Positions 1 to 9,935 of a stretch of 23,669 bases of DNA are shown here, piece by piece. Position numbers and translations under genes: made by a program. The notes below the pieces were generated by a model, which searched no databases, was not told where the DNA came from, and saw only the letters and a program-made list of their open reading frames with translations. The stretch spans positions 1 to 23,669 of the forward strand of contig JAMYHX010000586.1 of the NCBI GenBank assembly GCA_025529335.1, read 5' to 3'. Positions within the stretch are counted from its first letter, which is position 1, and each line of letters begins with the position of its first letter. This DNA is from Rhizopus sp. PT2906 (lineage: Eukaryota; Mucoromycota; Mucoromycetes; Mucorales; Rhizopodaceae).

Positions 1-1599
1 GTATTGGATACACATTATGTAGCACCTCACCTTGTTCCCTCACCTGTGAAGCCAGACTGTATGTATAACTCCTTTCTGTATTCTCCTATCCCTTTTTTTT
101 TAACCGTTCCTTTTTCAGCTGATAGAAAATGTAGTAGAGTGCCTACGCTAATAGGGAAACCATACAACATTCAACATAACGTCCATGTAGAAGTTGGACA
201 GTATGGATATAAAGGCTTGCCTGAAAAATGGCAAATGATTCTTCTTGCTTCAGGCGTACCAGAAGACGTTGTGAAGAATAACCCAGCGACAGTCGAAAGA
301 GTGATGCATCATGTTCGAATGCCTGATTCATTGCAATCAAATAAACGTACAACTATAACAACTAATGCAACAACAGTAAAAGAAACAGAACAACAAGAAA
401 AGGAGCCAAGGCGAGAGTCTATACAAGAGGCTTTACCTAAAGGCTATGCTCCACCATCAAGGGCCCGATCGTCCAAATTACTGCATTTATCTATTTTTAA
501 ATCATCTTCAGATATACCCCCATTGCCTGATAAGCAAGAAGAAACAAGTCAACCAGAGCCATCTAACTCATTAGATGTCATTGTCGATTCCAACACGGAT
601 CCTACTACACTTTATACTGATTTCATATTAATTGCTGAAGGAGAGTCAGGCCCTATGTACGCAGCCAAGCAAGTGAACACGCAGCGTATTGTGGCCATCA
701 AAAAGATTTCATACGAAGCACGAGAAAAAGTTAGCAAGATAAAAAGCGAACTGATTGCAATGAAAATGAGTCGACATCCCAACATTGTAGAGTTCATTGC
801 CTGTTATACGACAAAGGAAGAAATATGGGTATGCTATTGATAACAAGATATAGTTGATTAGACACTAATTACTCCTCTCCTTTTGTCCCTTGATAGGTTG
901 TGATGGAATGTATGGATGTGTCTTTAGCAGATATTATTTCCATTGATGACAGAACCAGACTAAAGGAAGCTCACATTGGAAGAATTGTCCGGGATATCTT
1001 AAGAGCATTAACACGCTTACACAGATTGAATCGTATTCATCGAGATATCAGAAGCGATAACATTTTGCTCAATTTACGTGGTGAAGTGAAGCTGGCAGAT
1101 TTTGGACATTGTGCTCAATTGACATCATCACAACCTCACAGGAACTCTATTGTCGGAACGCCTTACTGGATGGCGCCTGAAGTGATCAAGGGAGTGAACT
1201 ATAACTCAAAAGCAGATATTTGGAGTTTAGGCGTAGTGATACTAGAGATGGCAGAAGGAGATCCACCTTATGTCGAACATCCTCCATTAAGGGTAATTAT
1301 TATGCGTGTATCATAAAAAAGACGGGTCGTCTAATGAGATTATCTAGGCTCTATTCTTGATTGCATCAAATGGACTTCCTCCACTAAAGGAACCCGAACG
1401 TTGGTCAGATGAATTTAAAGACTTTCTTCAATTGTGTATAACTGAGGATCAACATAAACGACCTGATGCAGATACATTATTAAAGCATCCATTTCTTTCG
1501 TCTGTTGCGACAACAGAGGATATGGTTGAACTTATTGAAGAGACTAGAAGACTGGAAATGTTGATGCAAGAAGAGAGAGAAGAAGAAGAAGAGGAATGA
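1..1599 (+). CDS. p21-activated protein kinase (PAK; Ste20/Cla4 family), 5'-truncated by window edge
   Basis: This is a Ser/Thr kinase that acts downstream of Cdc42/Rac in polarity and MAPK signalling. The reading frame is already open at base 1, so the N-terminus, including any PH domain, lies outside the window. Proposed introns are 59-118, 829-896 and 1293-1347; all are GT-AG and removing them joins conserved motifs. A CRIB/p21-binding domain follows the first intron (IGKPYNIQHNVHVEVGQYGY, then KGLPEKW). After a Ser/Pro/Gln-rich linker comes the kinase domain: VAIKK lysine, HRD loop, DFG and GTPYWMAPEV. The protein ends in a short poly-Glu tail, with a polyadenylation-type AATAAA at 1679-1684. 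Unusual residues are a glycine loop reading AEGESG (first Gly missing), HRDIRSDN instead of the usual HRDIKSDN, and Ser in place of the usual activation-loop Thr (RNSIVGT). A PH domain upstream would favour Cla4; without it Ste20 versus Cla4 cannot be settled. Confidence 0.93.
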
Positions 1600-2096
1600 T
1601 GCTATTTAAATAAATTGTGCAATCTTTACATTAATGCACTTGTTGATACAGTGAATACAAAGTCATCGAGTTTTATTAAATAAATCAAACGTACACCTTT
1701 CTCAACTCTATGCAATTTCATTAATTCTACAGCAGAGTTCGGTTCAGTTCATTTGGTTCGCCTTGCTTTGAAACCCCGTCAAAGCTTATCATACAGAATC
1801 TTAACTCTGATGATGATCATTTGATGTAATCTATCATATTTTTGTACAAGTGCCTCAGTAATACAACATACGTTCAATCCGTAACATCATCTCTCATATA
1901 TCGAATATTCTTCCTCGTCTGTCTTTGTAGAAGAAATAAACACTTTTATTTTATTGATAAGCTATAAAAAACATAACTACCTACTGCCAAAAAAAAAAGA
2001 ATATCGTATTGATACTACGATTGCTACATTTATATATTTGTGTGTGTGTGTGTGTGTATATAATAGAAGGAACTATGAAGAATAAATAAAATCGGT
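1600..2096. other. intergenic region between convergent genes
   Basis: No gene is seen. This is the shared 3' flank of the PAK gene (left, plus strand) and the CIA2 gene (right, minus strand). It holds AATAAA-type signals for both directions (1679-1684 on plus; 1945-1950 on minus) and a TG dinucleotide repeat at about 2039-2057. Confidence 0.6.
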
Positions 2097-2658
2097 CTAG
2101 TTGGATTTGATTTCCATGCCACGGAGGCTTGCAGTTGACAGGCATTGATTGACAACTTCCAATAAATGGTTATTTTCCAGTGCAGCTGCTACTCTTTCCT
2201 TATCATTCAATTGCTTATTCACTGCTCCTTCAGATTGATGAGTTCCTTTACGCACTTTAATATCAACCTATAGATACTTTAGTTCAAACCATGCCCCAAA
2301 TATGTGTGTATATGTGAGAGAGATTTACCTTGAAACGATCAGGCAAACTGCGCAGCAAGCGTACTCTGATACATAAACCGATCAAGGTTGCCATTGAACA
2401 GTGAGGAATAGTAGGCGTAAACTCAATCAACACCTTATTATTCTCGTTATCCACTTCAATATGCTCGAACTGAGTAACGTTCAATTGCTCTAGTGTTAAA
2501 GGATGTTCAGGATCAGAAATGGAGCGTATGAGATCAAATATTTCTTGGGAATCAATAGGATCTTCAATGTTGTCATCGTATTCTGCTTCTGTTTCTTTAC
2601 GAACAATGTTTTTTGTATTATAAATAGTTGGATTAGCGTTGATGAGATTTTGAGCCAT
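2097..2658 (-). CDS. MIP18/FAM96 family cytosolic iron-sulfur assembly component (CIA2-type)
   Basis: The product belongs to the MIP18 (DUF59) family. Its eukaryotic members (CIA2/FAM96/CIAO2) work in the CIA targeting complex, which delivers Fe-S clusters to cytosolic and nuclear apoproteins such as DNA polymerases and helicases. Two exons, 2329-2658 and 2097-2267, are separated by a 61-nt GT-AG intron (2268-2328) and give 166 residues, a normal family length. The sequence is recognisable throughout: an acidic N-terminus, then DPEHPLTLEQLNV, the conserved cysteine segment FTPTIPHCSMATLIG, and LLRSLPDRFKV across the splice junction. Exon 2 supplies the C-terminal EGAVNKQLNDKERVAAALEN and LLEVVNQCL segments. 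CIA2A and CIA2B subtypes are not separable by eye. The start at 2658 is the only Met before the conserved core. Confidence 0.95.
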
Positions 2659-2786
2659 ATTCGAAAAAGAGTGCAGAAAAAAAAAAAAGTGAAAAAATAA
2701 AGTGCGAAACTGCTTATCCTTTGTAAACCACTGAAGGTTGCCTTTGTTTCACGCTCCGAACCATTTTTTCCTTGTTTGGCTGTATT

Positions 2787-3615
2787 TTAAAAAGATAAAG
2801 AACGCAAAGAGATGGATGTACAATCAAAGGACAAAACACGGTTTCTTTTGATTATGTGAATAAAATATTCTCCCTCAACTCTTTCCTTTATACTTTTATT
2901 GATTTTAGCAGAGTCAACAGCGACATCTTCAGTGACCTTTTCTAATTGCATAAACTCATTAGAATTGGACACAGTAGTTGATTACAAAGCTTGTCTAAAT
3001 ATCTTCTTACAAAGCTGTACTGTATGGTTACGCTCACCACAACGATATCATTCTTTAGTAACCAGTGTTTTCTTTGGTGTTTTGATTTAAAAGACGGTCA
3101 GAAGCTGAATTATGGTAACTGATTTTATTAAATATCTTTGAGCAATGACAGCTTGATCATGTTTGACATTCAGAAACAGCATTTCAATAAGAAGATCTCA
3201 AGTGGGTTTCCTGCTGCAAATGCTGATGCAATTTACGCCATCAATTTTACCAATCTGTTCTCAAATAACATGATAGGTTTTTATGCCGTGAATTGCACAA
3301 CTGGTGGGAGAAAAGAGAAACAACAGCTTCTGCTGTAAGAATCTTTTGAATAATAGATTTCAAAGTTTCGGTGTTTTGAGATTATTTCTGTTGACTGTAA
3401 GTATTCACCTGTTAATACTCTTGGTGAAGCATTACCTTTTCAGCAAGGTTTGTGATCTCGTTATTTGTTAACTCATTCAAACGTAAAACGGTTTGTCGGT
3501 TTTTGGTTCGCATAACTCTTGTCATATTTATGTGGGGAATCATTGTAATTAAAGAGTTGGTAGCTCTCAAAGAAACTATTTTAACAATAAATGCCATAAG
3601 TGTGTTATGACTCAA
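2787..3615 (-). pseudogene. decayed ORF with Gag-like CCHC zinc knuckle (retroelement relic?)
   Basis: One minus-strand frame between roughly 3260 and 2787 reads as protein-like sequence broken by several stops. At 3050-3009 it encodes a C-x2-C-x4-H-x4-C knuckle spacing (YRCGERNHTVQLC), except that the first cysteine position is a TGA stop. Downstream in the same frame, after one TAA, lies a charged segment (NEFMQLEKVTEDVAVDSAKI). A further open segment at 3412-3615 (LRLNELTNNEITNLAEK) may be its N-terminal part, possibly followed by a GTAATG splice donor, but linkage is not shown. CCHC knuckles are typical of Gag/ORF1 proteins of retrotransposons and of some cellular RNA-binding proteins. 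No reverse transcriptase was seen nearby. This is an interpretation of degraded sequence, not a functional gene call. Confidence 0.35.
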
Positions 3616-4162
3616 GCATCACACAAAAACTAGATGTCACTATAAAAAAAAAACAAGCGATTCCAAGTAGACGAAGGGGTTCTCATTTACTGTTTCAGTT
3701 CATTTCCTTGTTGCTCCATGTTCACGTTTTATATCTACCAAGTAATCATTTTTATCCGGCAAACCGTTGTCAATTTATAATAACACCTTTCTACTAAACA
3801 AGCATAATTAATGAAGCAAGCAAATAATGTTAGTGATTACATGCTTACTAACGATAAGAGACGCAAATAACCAACAAATGACCCATCCTCTATGGAATGA
3901 GCTTTCATTGTAAGAGTGCCTAGCAATTTGTGATGGCTTATGTTATTATTGTTATACTAGTAGCTAATATAGTTATTAAAAGTTATTTTTATAATATGCG
4001 ATAGAGGAATATAAAGTAGAATGTATGCTCTACTTTATTATACTCGAGTTATTATAATGATTTATATCAAACACGTTACAGGCAAATCAATACAAGTAAT
4101 AAAGAGCTGCAATAGCTAACTCATTTTTTTTTTTATTTCTTTGGTGGTTTATACTTGATACA
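3616..4162. other. intergenic, AT-rich
   Basis: I see no gene here. Open frames are short and low in complexity. A T-run followed by TTTATT at about 4123-4138 would supply the minus-strand AATAAA signal for the Dbf4-like gene that ends at 4163. Confidence 0.5.
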
Positions 4163-6051
4163 TCATAGTCTTCTTACTTTTTTCAATACTCGATCAAGCT
4201 CTGCAAAGTTGTCAACATTTTTAATGAACGCCAAATGCTTTGGAGCTTTGATATGCTACAAGGACACAGTTAAAAAAAAAAAAGAAGTCTTTGTGGTCAA
4301 GCTTACCTCTGTTAATATACTAAATCTCTCATTACAATTTTCACAATACTGTAAGTCAACGTCTCTTTTTCTTTTTTCTCCTTTCTGATTTTGTTCTTGA
4401 TGTTCCTTGGATTTCTTTACGTTGTCTGCTTCCTTTTCTTTATTTACATTGGGTTGATTGTTGTCATCATTATTACATCTTTGTCTTTTTGCCTCCTGAG
4501 TATCTTCTTTTGCTGTTTGATTTAAATCGTTATTTGTCGCTGGTGAAGCATCTTCCTGAGCTGAATCTCTTTTTCTTTTTAGTGCTTGCTTTTGTGTCTC
4601 TTCTTGATCTGTAACATCTTTTCCCTTCGTCTTATCTATGTTGCTAGTATCGGCTGTAGCTGCATCGTCTCGACTTCTCTTTGGGCAAACGAATTCTTTA
4701 TCTTGATTTGTTAATTCTGGCTTTGATGCAGAAATGCGACTTTCTTGCTTTGATTCAACTTGAATGGATTTGTATTCATCTTTTTCATTATCAGTCTTTT
4801 TATCATTATTATCCAAAGAGTTCTTTGATTTTGCATTGATGGCATCACTATTATCAATCGGCTTTTTCTTTTCTGTGTGAGTATCATCATTAGGCTTGTT
4901 TAATTTCGCATCGGTGTGATTATGACTGTCTACTTCTTTATCGGCTTCTCTATTCGTTGAATCTGCATGGTCATTCTTCTTGTCTGTCTTTTGGTCGTCA
5001 TCGTGTTTCGATGATTGCTTGTTCTCATTATTTTTATTGCGTTCTGCTGCCGTTTCTTTTTGTTTCTCATTCTTATCGTTATTTTTTTCTGTAGCTTCTG
5101 GTTGTTCCCTATTTTGTTTAGCATCTGCTTGTGCTTTTGTTCTCTTTTTTCTCAGTGTTGGCCATGGTATAACTTTGGGTTTCTCTCCAAATGTTTCTTT
5201 TGTGTATTCTTTTATCAGCACTGGGCAATGTACATTTGTTGCATCTTCTACCAATATATAGTAACCAGTGAATGGAACAAACGTAGGCTTCTTATCGCGT
5301 CCATTCGTATCAATAGATGCTCTTTCATGAGCCTTTGCACTAGCAGTAGATGATTCCATCAAGATATTGATTATCTTTAACGCGCCTATACAGTCAGTAT
5401 TAGTCATCTGTTTGGATGTGTTTCTTTTTTTTACCTTCTACACTCCATATACTAAGACCCAATTTTTGTGCATTCTGAATAGTTGGATCCATGGAATCTT
5501 TTGGGTCAGACTATATATCAACGTTTACGTAAATTTAATGTCACATATATAAATATATTCAACACATACCGTAGACGTGGTATCAGTAGAAGCCGCATCT
5601 TTTTTGGCAGGTATAAACTTTGAAGTAGTGATAACATGCGTACACTTTGATGAAAAGAAGGCTTCTCTTGTCTACAATTACAATTTAGCTTTCTTTTTTT
5701 TTTTGGTTTAATGATTAAACTCACGGCTCCTAATAAAAGAATCTTTCTTGCTATTTTAGATTCAAGATCAGGATCTATTTTATATAAAAAGAATTTGAAC
5801 TTTTGAAATAGTTTCTTTTTATGTTGTATTTCAAGTGGGTCAAGCTTTCTGTTGGTATTTGCTGAAGGTGGTGGAGCAGTGTCTTGAGGCTGTTGTTGTT
5901 GTTGCTGCTGCTGTCGTTGTGCAACTTGATGCTGTTTTTGTAGTAATCGTCGTCTAAGATCAGCATCACGAGCAGCTGAGCGTGATGCTTGAGATGGTTC
6001 AGCTTTAGTGGCCAACGCTTTGTTGCCTGATATTGTACTGGTAAAGTTCAT
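4163..6051 (-). CDS. Dbf4/Dfp1-type regulatory subunit of Cdc7 kinase (DDK)
   Basis: Dbf4-family proteins activate Cdc7 to phosphorylate MCM helicases and fire replication origins in the nucleus. Five exons (5725-6051, 5570-5671, 5435-5510, 4307-5385, 4163-4255) give about 558 residues; the introns are 49-59 nt, all GT-AG. All three family motifs are present in order. Motif N (BRCT-like) is PLEIQHKKKLFQKFKFF, then ARKILLLGA spliced to CTHVITTSKFIP. The next segment is LGLSIWSVE spliced to ALKIINILME. Motif M is FTGYYILVEDATNVHCPVL with PWPTLRKK. Motif C is a zinc finger YCENCNERFSILTE spliced to HIKAPKHLAFIKN. Between M and C lies a Lys/Asp/Asn/Glu-rich low-complexity linker of roughly 270 residues. 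I chose the Met at 6051 because the sequence from the alternative Met at 6123 looks like 5' leader. The N-terminus also has a poly-Gln run. Confidence 0.94.
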
Positions 6052-6997
6052 TGATAAAGCTGAAGGGAACAAAAAAATTGGATTTTTTTTTTTGAGAGAA
6101 AAAGGGGGGTGGAGGAATGCCAATTTCCGCCAATCATTGTGGCTCTTTTAATAACTGGCTTGAATGAAGCAAGTAATACATGATGATATTTACACTATAA
6201 TACTTTCATTATCGTTGGTACATAGTTGCATGATAGATTTTCTCCTAAATTAAGAACTTTTCTTGTTGCCTCATAGCGTTTCTATGCTGCAATATGAAGT
6301 CAAACACATACTCTAAAACATTTTATTTACGATAACTAATAAACTCAGTGCTTCTAATGTTCTTTGTAAAGTCAGGTATTCATCTATCAAAGGAATTCTG
6401 TCTTTGACTATTGTGCAATGGACATGTTTCTATTTCATACTCAAATATGAATGAAATTGATTGGATATTATAAACTATTAACAGATTACAAATGAAAAGT
6501 CTGTATCTTGAAACATCCGAGGCTCCTCTTTGGTGCTTAAAAAACAATAAACAAATGTACTAAACCCTGCTATCGTCCTGTTTTCTATTCATCTTATATC
6601 TTTACATTTCATTGATTTTAGGCCCCTTTTTTCTCCGATATTTTATGCTTAGTGATTAACATATTACTGTTTTGCTCTATCCGCCTTTGTTAAAAGAATG
6701 AAGTGATAAATTATTACTAAAATTGTTTAAGAATTTTAAACATCGACACCTGCTGCGTTTGGTCTTGATTTCATTATTTATCTATCATAAACAATGCATC
6801 CTAGAGCCAAAAGCTATAAAAGAGAGTTATCCTATTCAAAAGCTCAAAGACTAAAAAGACTTTGAATTGTATAAAAGAGACGAATGAAGCATAAAGAAGT
6901 GTGACGTACTATATTTTATAATAGAATGCCCTTTTTAGGAACCGCTTGCGCTCTTTTTCTTTTTCTTTTTTTCTTTTATTTATAAAGAGGAAGAGTA
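6052..6997. promoter_or_regulatory. divergent promoter region between Dbf4 and MAPKK genes
   Basis: This 946-nt AT-rich region separates two start codons that face away from each other, so it should hold both promoters. A CCAAT element lies at 6130-6134, about 80 nt upstream of the Dbf4 start. On the MAPKK side there are TATAAAAG matches at 6815-6822 and 6870-6877 and a TGACGT (ATF/CRE-like half site) at 6902-6907, 91 nt before the ATG. ATF/bZIP factors are known outputs of stress MAPK pathways, but the motif is short and could be chance. A pyrimidine-rich stretch at 6950-6978 precedes the MAPKK start. No further gene is seen. Confidence 0.4.
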
Positions 6998-7566
6998 ATG
7001 GCATTAGATAAAGATAACATGGCAACAGAACCAATAGTTGAAGAAAATACGTCAAACACAACTTCAATTCCTCGGCCAATGCCGCCCAGAATACCAGGAC
7101 GTTCTGTTTTACCTCCAATGAGTAGGTCGGTGCCTTTGCAACAAAATAAACGATCACCTTTACCTCCCATGTCGGGTGCTAGTCCAGCTGGAGGACTAAG
7201 AGGAAGACCTGGTAGTGGAAGAATGGGAAAACCAGGCTTGAACTTGTCTCAACTGGGCCTTTCACCAAAGCAAGAACAAACACCTTTTGCCAACTTTTCA
7301 AAATATGTGTAAGTTCATTTATATACAAAAGAGTATGTGAATAAACTAAACATTTTAAATAGTGATCCTTCTGGTAAACTTAATTTCGCTGGAAAAGCCA
7401 TCATTCACGCAGATGGAGTTGACTTTAGCAACGGCAACAGTTTTACGATTAAAATGGATGATTTAATACTAGAAGAAGAACTCGGTAAAGGACAATACGG
7501 CACAGTGCGAAAAGTGAAGCATAGAGTTACTAATGTTACTATGGCTATGAAGGTAAACCCTATTAG

Positions 7567-7597
<31 letters not shown>

Positions 7598-8522
7598 TTT
7601 TATTGAACCTGTTTACCTTAGGAAATACGCTTAGAACTAGATGAAACCAAACTACATCAAATATTAATGGAATTAGATATTTTGCATAAAAGCTCAGGCG
7701 AATACATTGTAGAATTTTATGGGGCATTCTTTATTGAGTCTTGTGTATATTATTGTATGGAATATATGGATGCTGGCTCACTTGATAAGCTATATGGAGA
7801 TGGTGTCCCTGAAGAAGTATTGGCAAAAATTGCTATATCTGTACATGCTTTATATATTTTATATACATTCACTTTTTCTAATGATAAACTCTATAGATGG
7901 TCGAAGGATTAAAGTTCCTCAAGGATGAACTTTCTATCATTCATAGAGGTATATTGATATTAATATGTGACATTGACGATAACTGACAGTCAATAGATGT
8001 TAAACCTACCAATGTACTGGCTAATAGACAGGGACAAGTCAAACTATGTGACTTTGGTGTATCAGGTCAATTGGAGAAATCGTTGGCAAAGACAAACATT
8101 GGCTGTCAAAGTTATATGGCTGTAAATAACAAACAGACAAACACATTTGGATTTGAAACTAATTATTTTGTTATTATTAGCCCGAACGTATTAAAGCAGC
8201 CAATACATACTCAGTCTCATCAGATGTTTGGTCATTGGGTATCTCACTTGTCGAAATGGCTATTGGTCGTTATCCTTACAAATATGACAATATGTTTGCT
8301 CAACTGAAGGCTATCATTGATGATGAGCCTCCTGCTTTACCTTCAGAGACTTTCTCTACTGAAGCATGTGACTTTGTAGCAGCCTGTCTTCAAAAAGATC
8401 CCAATAAGAGACCAAGCTATGCAGATCTTTTAGAACATCCATTTATCAAAAAGTATGAAGCAGTAGACGTGGATATGGCAAAATGGGCTCAGGATGCTTT
8501 TGAAGCAAGAGTACAAGCATAA
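6998..8522 (+). CDS. MAP kinase kinase, Pbs2/Wis1 type (stress/HOG pathway)
   Basis: This is a dual-specificity kinase expected to phosphorylate a Hog1/Sty1/p38-type MAPK. Six exons (6998-7308, 7363-7552, 7622-7840, 7897-7948, 7997-8121, 8181-8522) give 412 residues. The conserved pre-kinase segment SKYVDPSGKLNFAGKAIIHA is restored exactly by splicing intron 1. It is followed by LGKGQYGTVRKV, the MAMK lysine, MELDILHKS, CMEYMDAGSLDKLY, HRDVKPTNVL, DFGVSGQL, the activation-loop SLAKT phosphosites, GCQSYMAPERI and a standard C-lobe. This set is characteristic of Pbs2/Wis1 rather than Ste7 or Mkk1. The N-terminus is about 150 residues, much shorter than in yeast Pbs2 or Wis1 (over 600 residues in total). 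It is rich in Pro-x-x-Pro motifs (RPMPPRIPGR, RSPLPPM) that could bind an SH3 domain. Intron 2 contains an AT repeat. Confidence 0.95.
7567..7594. repeat. (AT)14 microsatellite in MAPKK intron 2
   Basis: About 28 nt of uninterrupted AT dinucleotides lie inside intron 7553-7621, between the donor and the acceptor. The tract is probably length-variable between strains. Confidence 0.95.
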
Positions 8523-8598
8523 CTAATTTAAACTCCATCTCATTAAATTTTCCCATTTTTTATTTTCTTTTCTCTCTCTTTCTCTTGCTTTTTGAACA

Positions 8599-9675
8599 AT
8601 GCAGAGTACTGAATTCACAACAAGTCCCTTGAGAAAGTATAAGCTTGTCTTTCTTGGCGAGCAAAGTGGTAAAGAAAAAGAACATAGAAAGAAAGCTATA
8701 GGAATACTTGTATATGTGTAGTGTAAATAAACTCCTCTTTTTTTTTTTATAACCTGTCAAAAAGTCGGAAAGACTTCCCTCATCACTCGGTTTATGTATG
8801 ACACTTTTGATAACACGTATCAAGTAAAGTATAGATAAAAATAAAGAAGAGGAAACAATAAGCTTGGTTATATTGATGAATATCTATAGGCTACTATTGG
8901 TATTGATTTCTTGTCAAAGACGATGTATCTTGAGGACAAGACAGTCCGATTACAACTGTGGGATACAGCTGGGCAAGTAAAGTTTATTCTTTCTTATATA
9001 CCTTACTCGATCTTACTAACCAAGTAAAAAAAAAAAAAAAAAAAAAAAAAGGAACGATTTCGTAGTTTAATTCCTAGTTACATCCGTGACTCATCAGTTG
9101 CTGTCATTGTTTATGATATCTCAAGTGAGTTCTATTATGTTTATGTCATATACTTTGTCTTACATCATCAACAGATCGACAATCATTTATCAATACATCT
9201 AAATGGATAGATGATGTAAGAGCTGAGAGAGGCGAAGAAGTGATTATTGTCCTTGTTGGTAACAAATCAGATTTAAGTGACAAGAGGTTTGAAGGAAATA
9301 ATATGTTAGTATAACATATGTTTACTTATCCATATGATAGGGAAGTAACAGTAGAAGAAGGAGAAAAGAGAGCCAAAGAGTTGCATGTTATGTTTATAGA
9401 GACAAGTGCTAAAGCAGGACATAATGTAAACCTGTTTTATATGCATCATTTAAACAAAAAAGTTAACCTACTCCTCTATTTACTTTAGGTAAAAATATTA
9501 TTCAAAAAGATTGCTCAGTCTTTACCTGGTATTGATGGAAACACGATCCAATCAGACACAAAAGATACTAGTAACTATGCTCCCTTTGATATATAAAGCA
9601 TTTACTTACTTTCTTTTAGTGCAAAAAATTAATCTTAATAATAGCGAGTCAACCGCTAGTAGCTGTGCTTGCTAA
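8599..9675 (+). CDS. Rab6/Ypt6-type small GTPase
   Basis: Rab6/Ypt6 controls retrograde traffic at the Golgi. Eight exons (8599-8668, 8765-8823, 8890-8976, 9052-9124, 9175-9286, 9341-9425, 9489-9570, 9620-9675) give 207 residues, the usual family length. Visible motifs are the P-loop FLGEQSVGKTS (split by intron 1), effector loop ATIGIDFLSKTMYL, switch II WDTAGQERFRSL, guanine-specificity NKSD and TSAK. The last exon is short. Splicing from GTAACT at 9571 to TTTTAG at 9619 replaces a premature end (SNYAPFDI) with SSCAC, giving the C-terminal Cys-x-Cys that Rabs need for double geranylgeranylation. Intron 3 (8977-9051) has an A-tract directly before its acceptor, and the intron 5 donor is a weak GTTTGA. 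The start lies 76 nt after the MAPKK stop, behind a CT-rich leader. Confidence 0.94.
9026..9050 (+). repeat. A25 tract abutting the intron 3 acceptor of the Rab6 gene
   Basis: Twenty-five adenines directly precede the G of the AG acceptor at 9050-9051. A CTAAC branch-site candidate lies at 9016-9020. The usual pyrimidine tract is absent. Confidence 0.9.
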
Positions 9676-9935
9676 CTTAATGTTTGTAGTAGAGAGTTTT
9701 AATAAATATACTAATATATATACTGGAATTATCACTAATCAAACCTACGCGACCACAAGCATTTATTATTTGGTTCCTGGAAAGTACATGATGAGCTTTC
9801 TTTCCTTTCCTTTTCGAATATAAATGTTTTCCTTTACTCATTGCGCATCGCATACTCATCGCATACTCATCGCATTGAGCTTTTCCTTTCTTCACTTATC
9901 ATTTAAACATTTTCAAACAACCAATTTGGTATGTA
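9676..9935. repeat. intergenic with short 11-bp tandem repeat
   Basis: The gap between the Rab6 gene and the mobile-element block holds two exact copies of an 11-bp unit, CATACTCATCG, at 9851-9872, flanked by partial copies (GCGCATCG before, CATTGAG after). The rest is AT-rich without an evident gene. Confidence 0.8.

Noticed and set aside
4980..5353. Phe/Ser/Cys-rich open frames on the plus strand
   Set aside because: They are antisense shadows of the Lys/Asp/Asn-rich linker of the Dbf4-like gene, whose three conserved motifs fix the coding strand.
6051..6123. Upstream in-frame Met at 6123 as the Dbf4 start
   Set aside because: The 24 extra codons look like transcribed leader (Pro/Phe/Lys runs from T and A tracts); the Met at 6051 begins the more protein-like sequence. 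It cannot be excluded without transcript data.
1..8522. A functional signalling cluster of PAK and MAPKK genes
   Set aside because: Unrelated genes (CIA2, Dbf4) and a relic lie between them and the strands are mixed; eukaryotic neighbours like these are usually coincidental.
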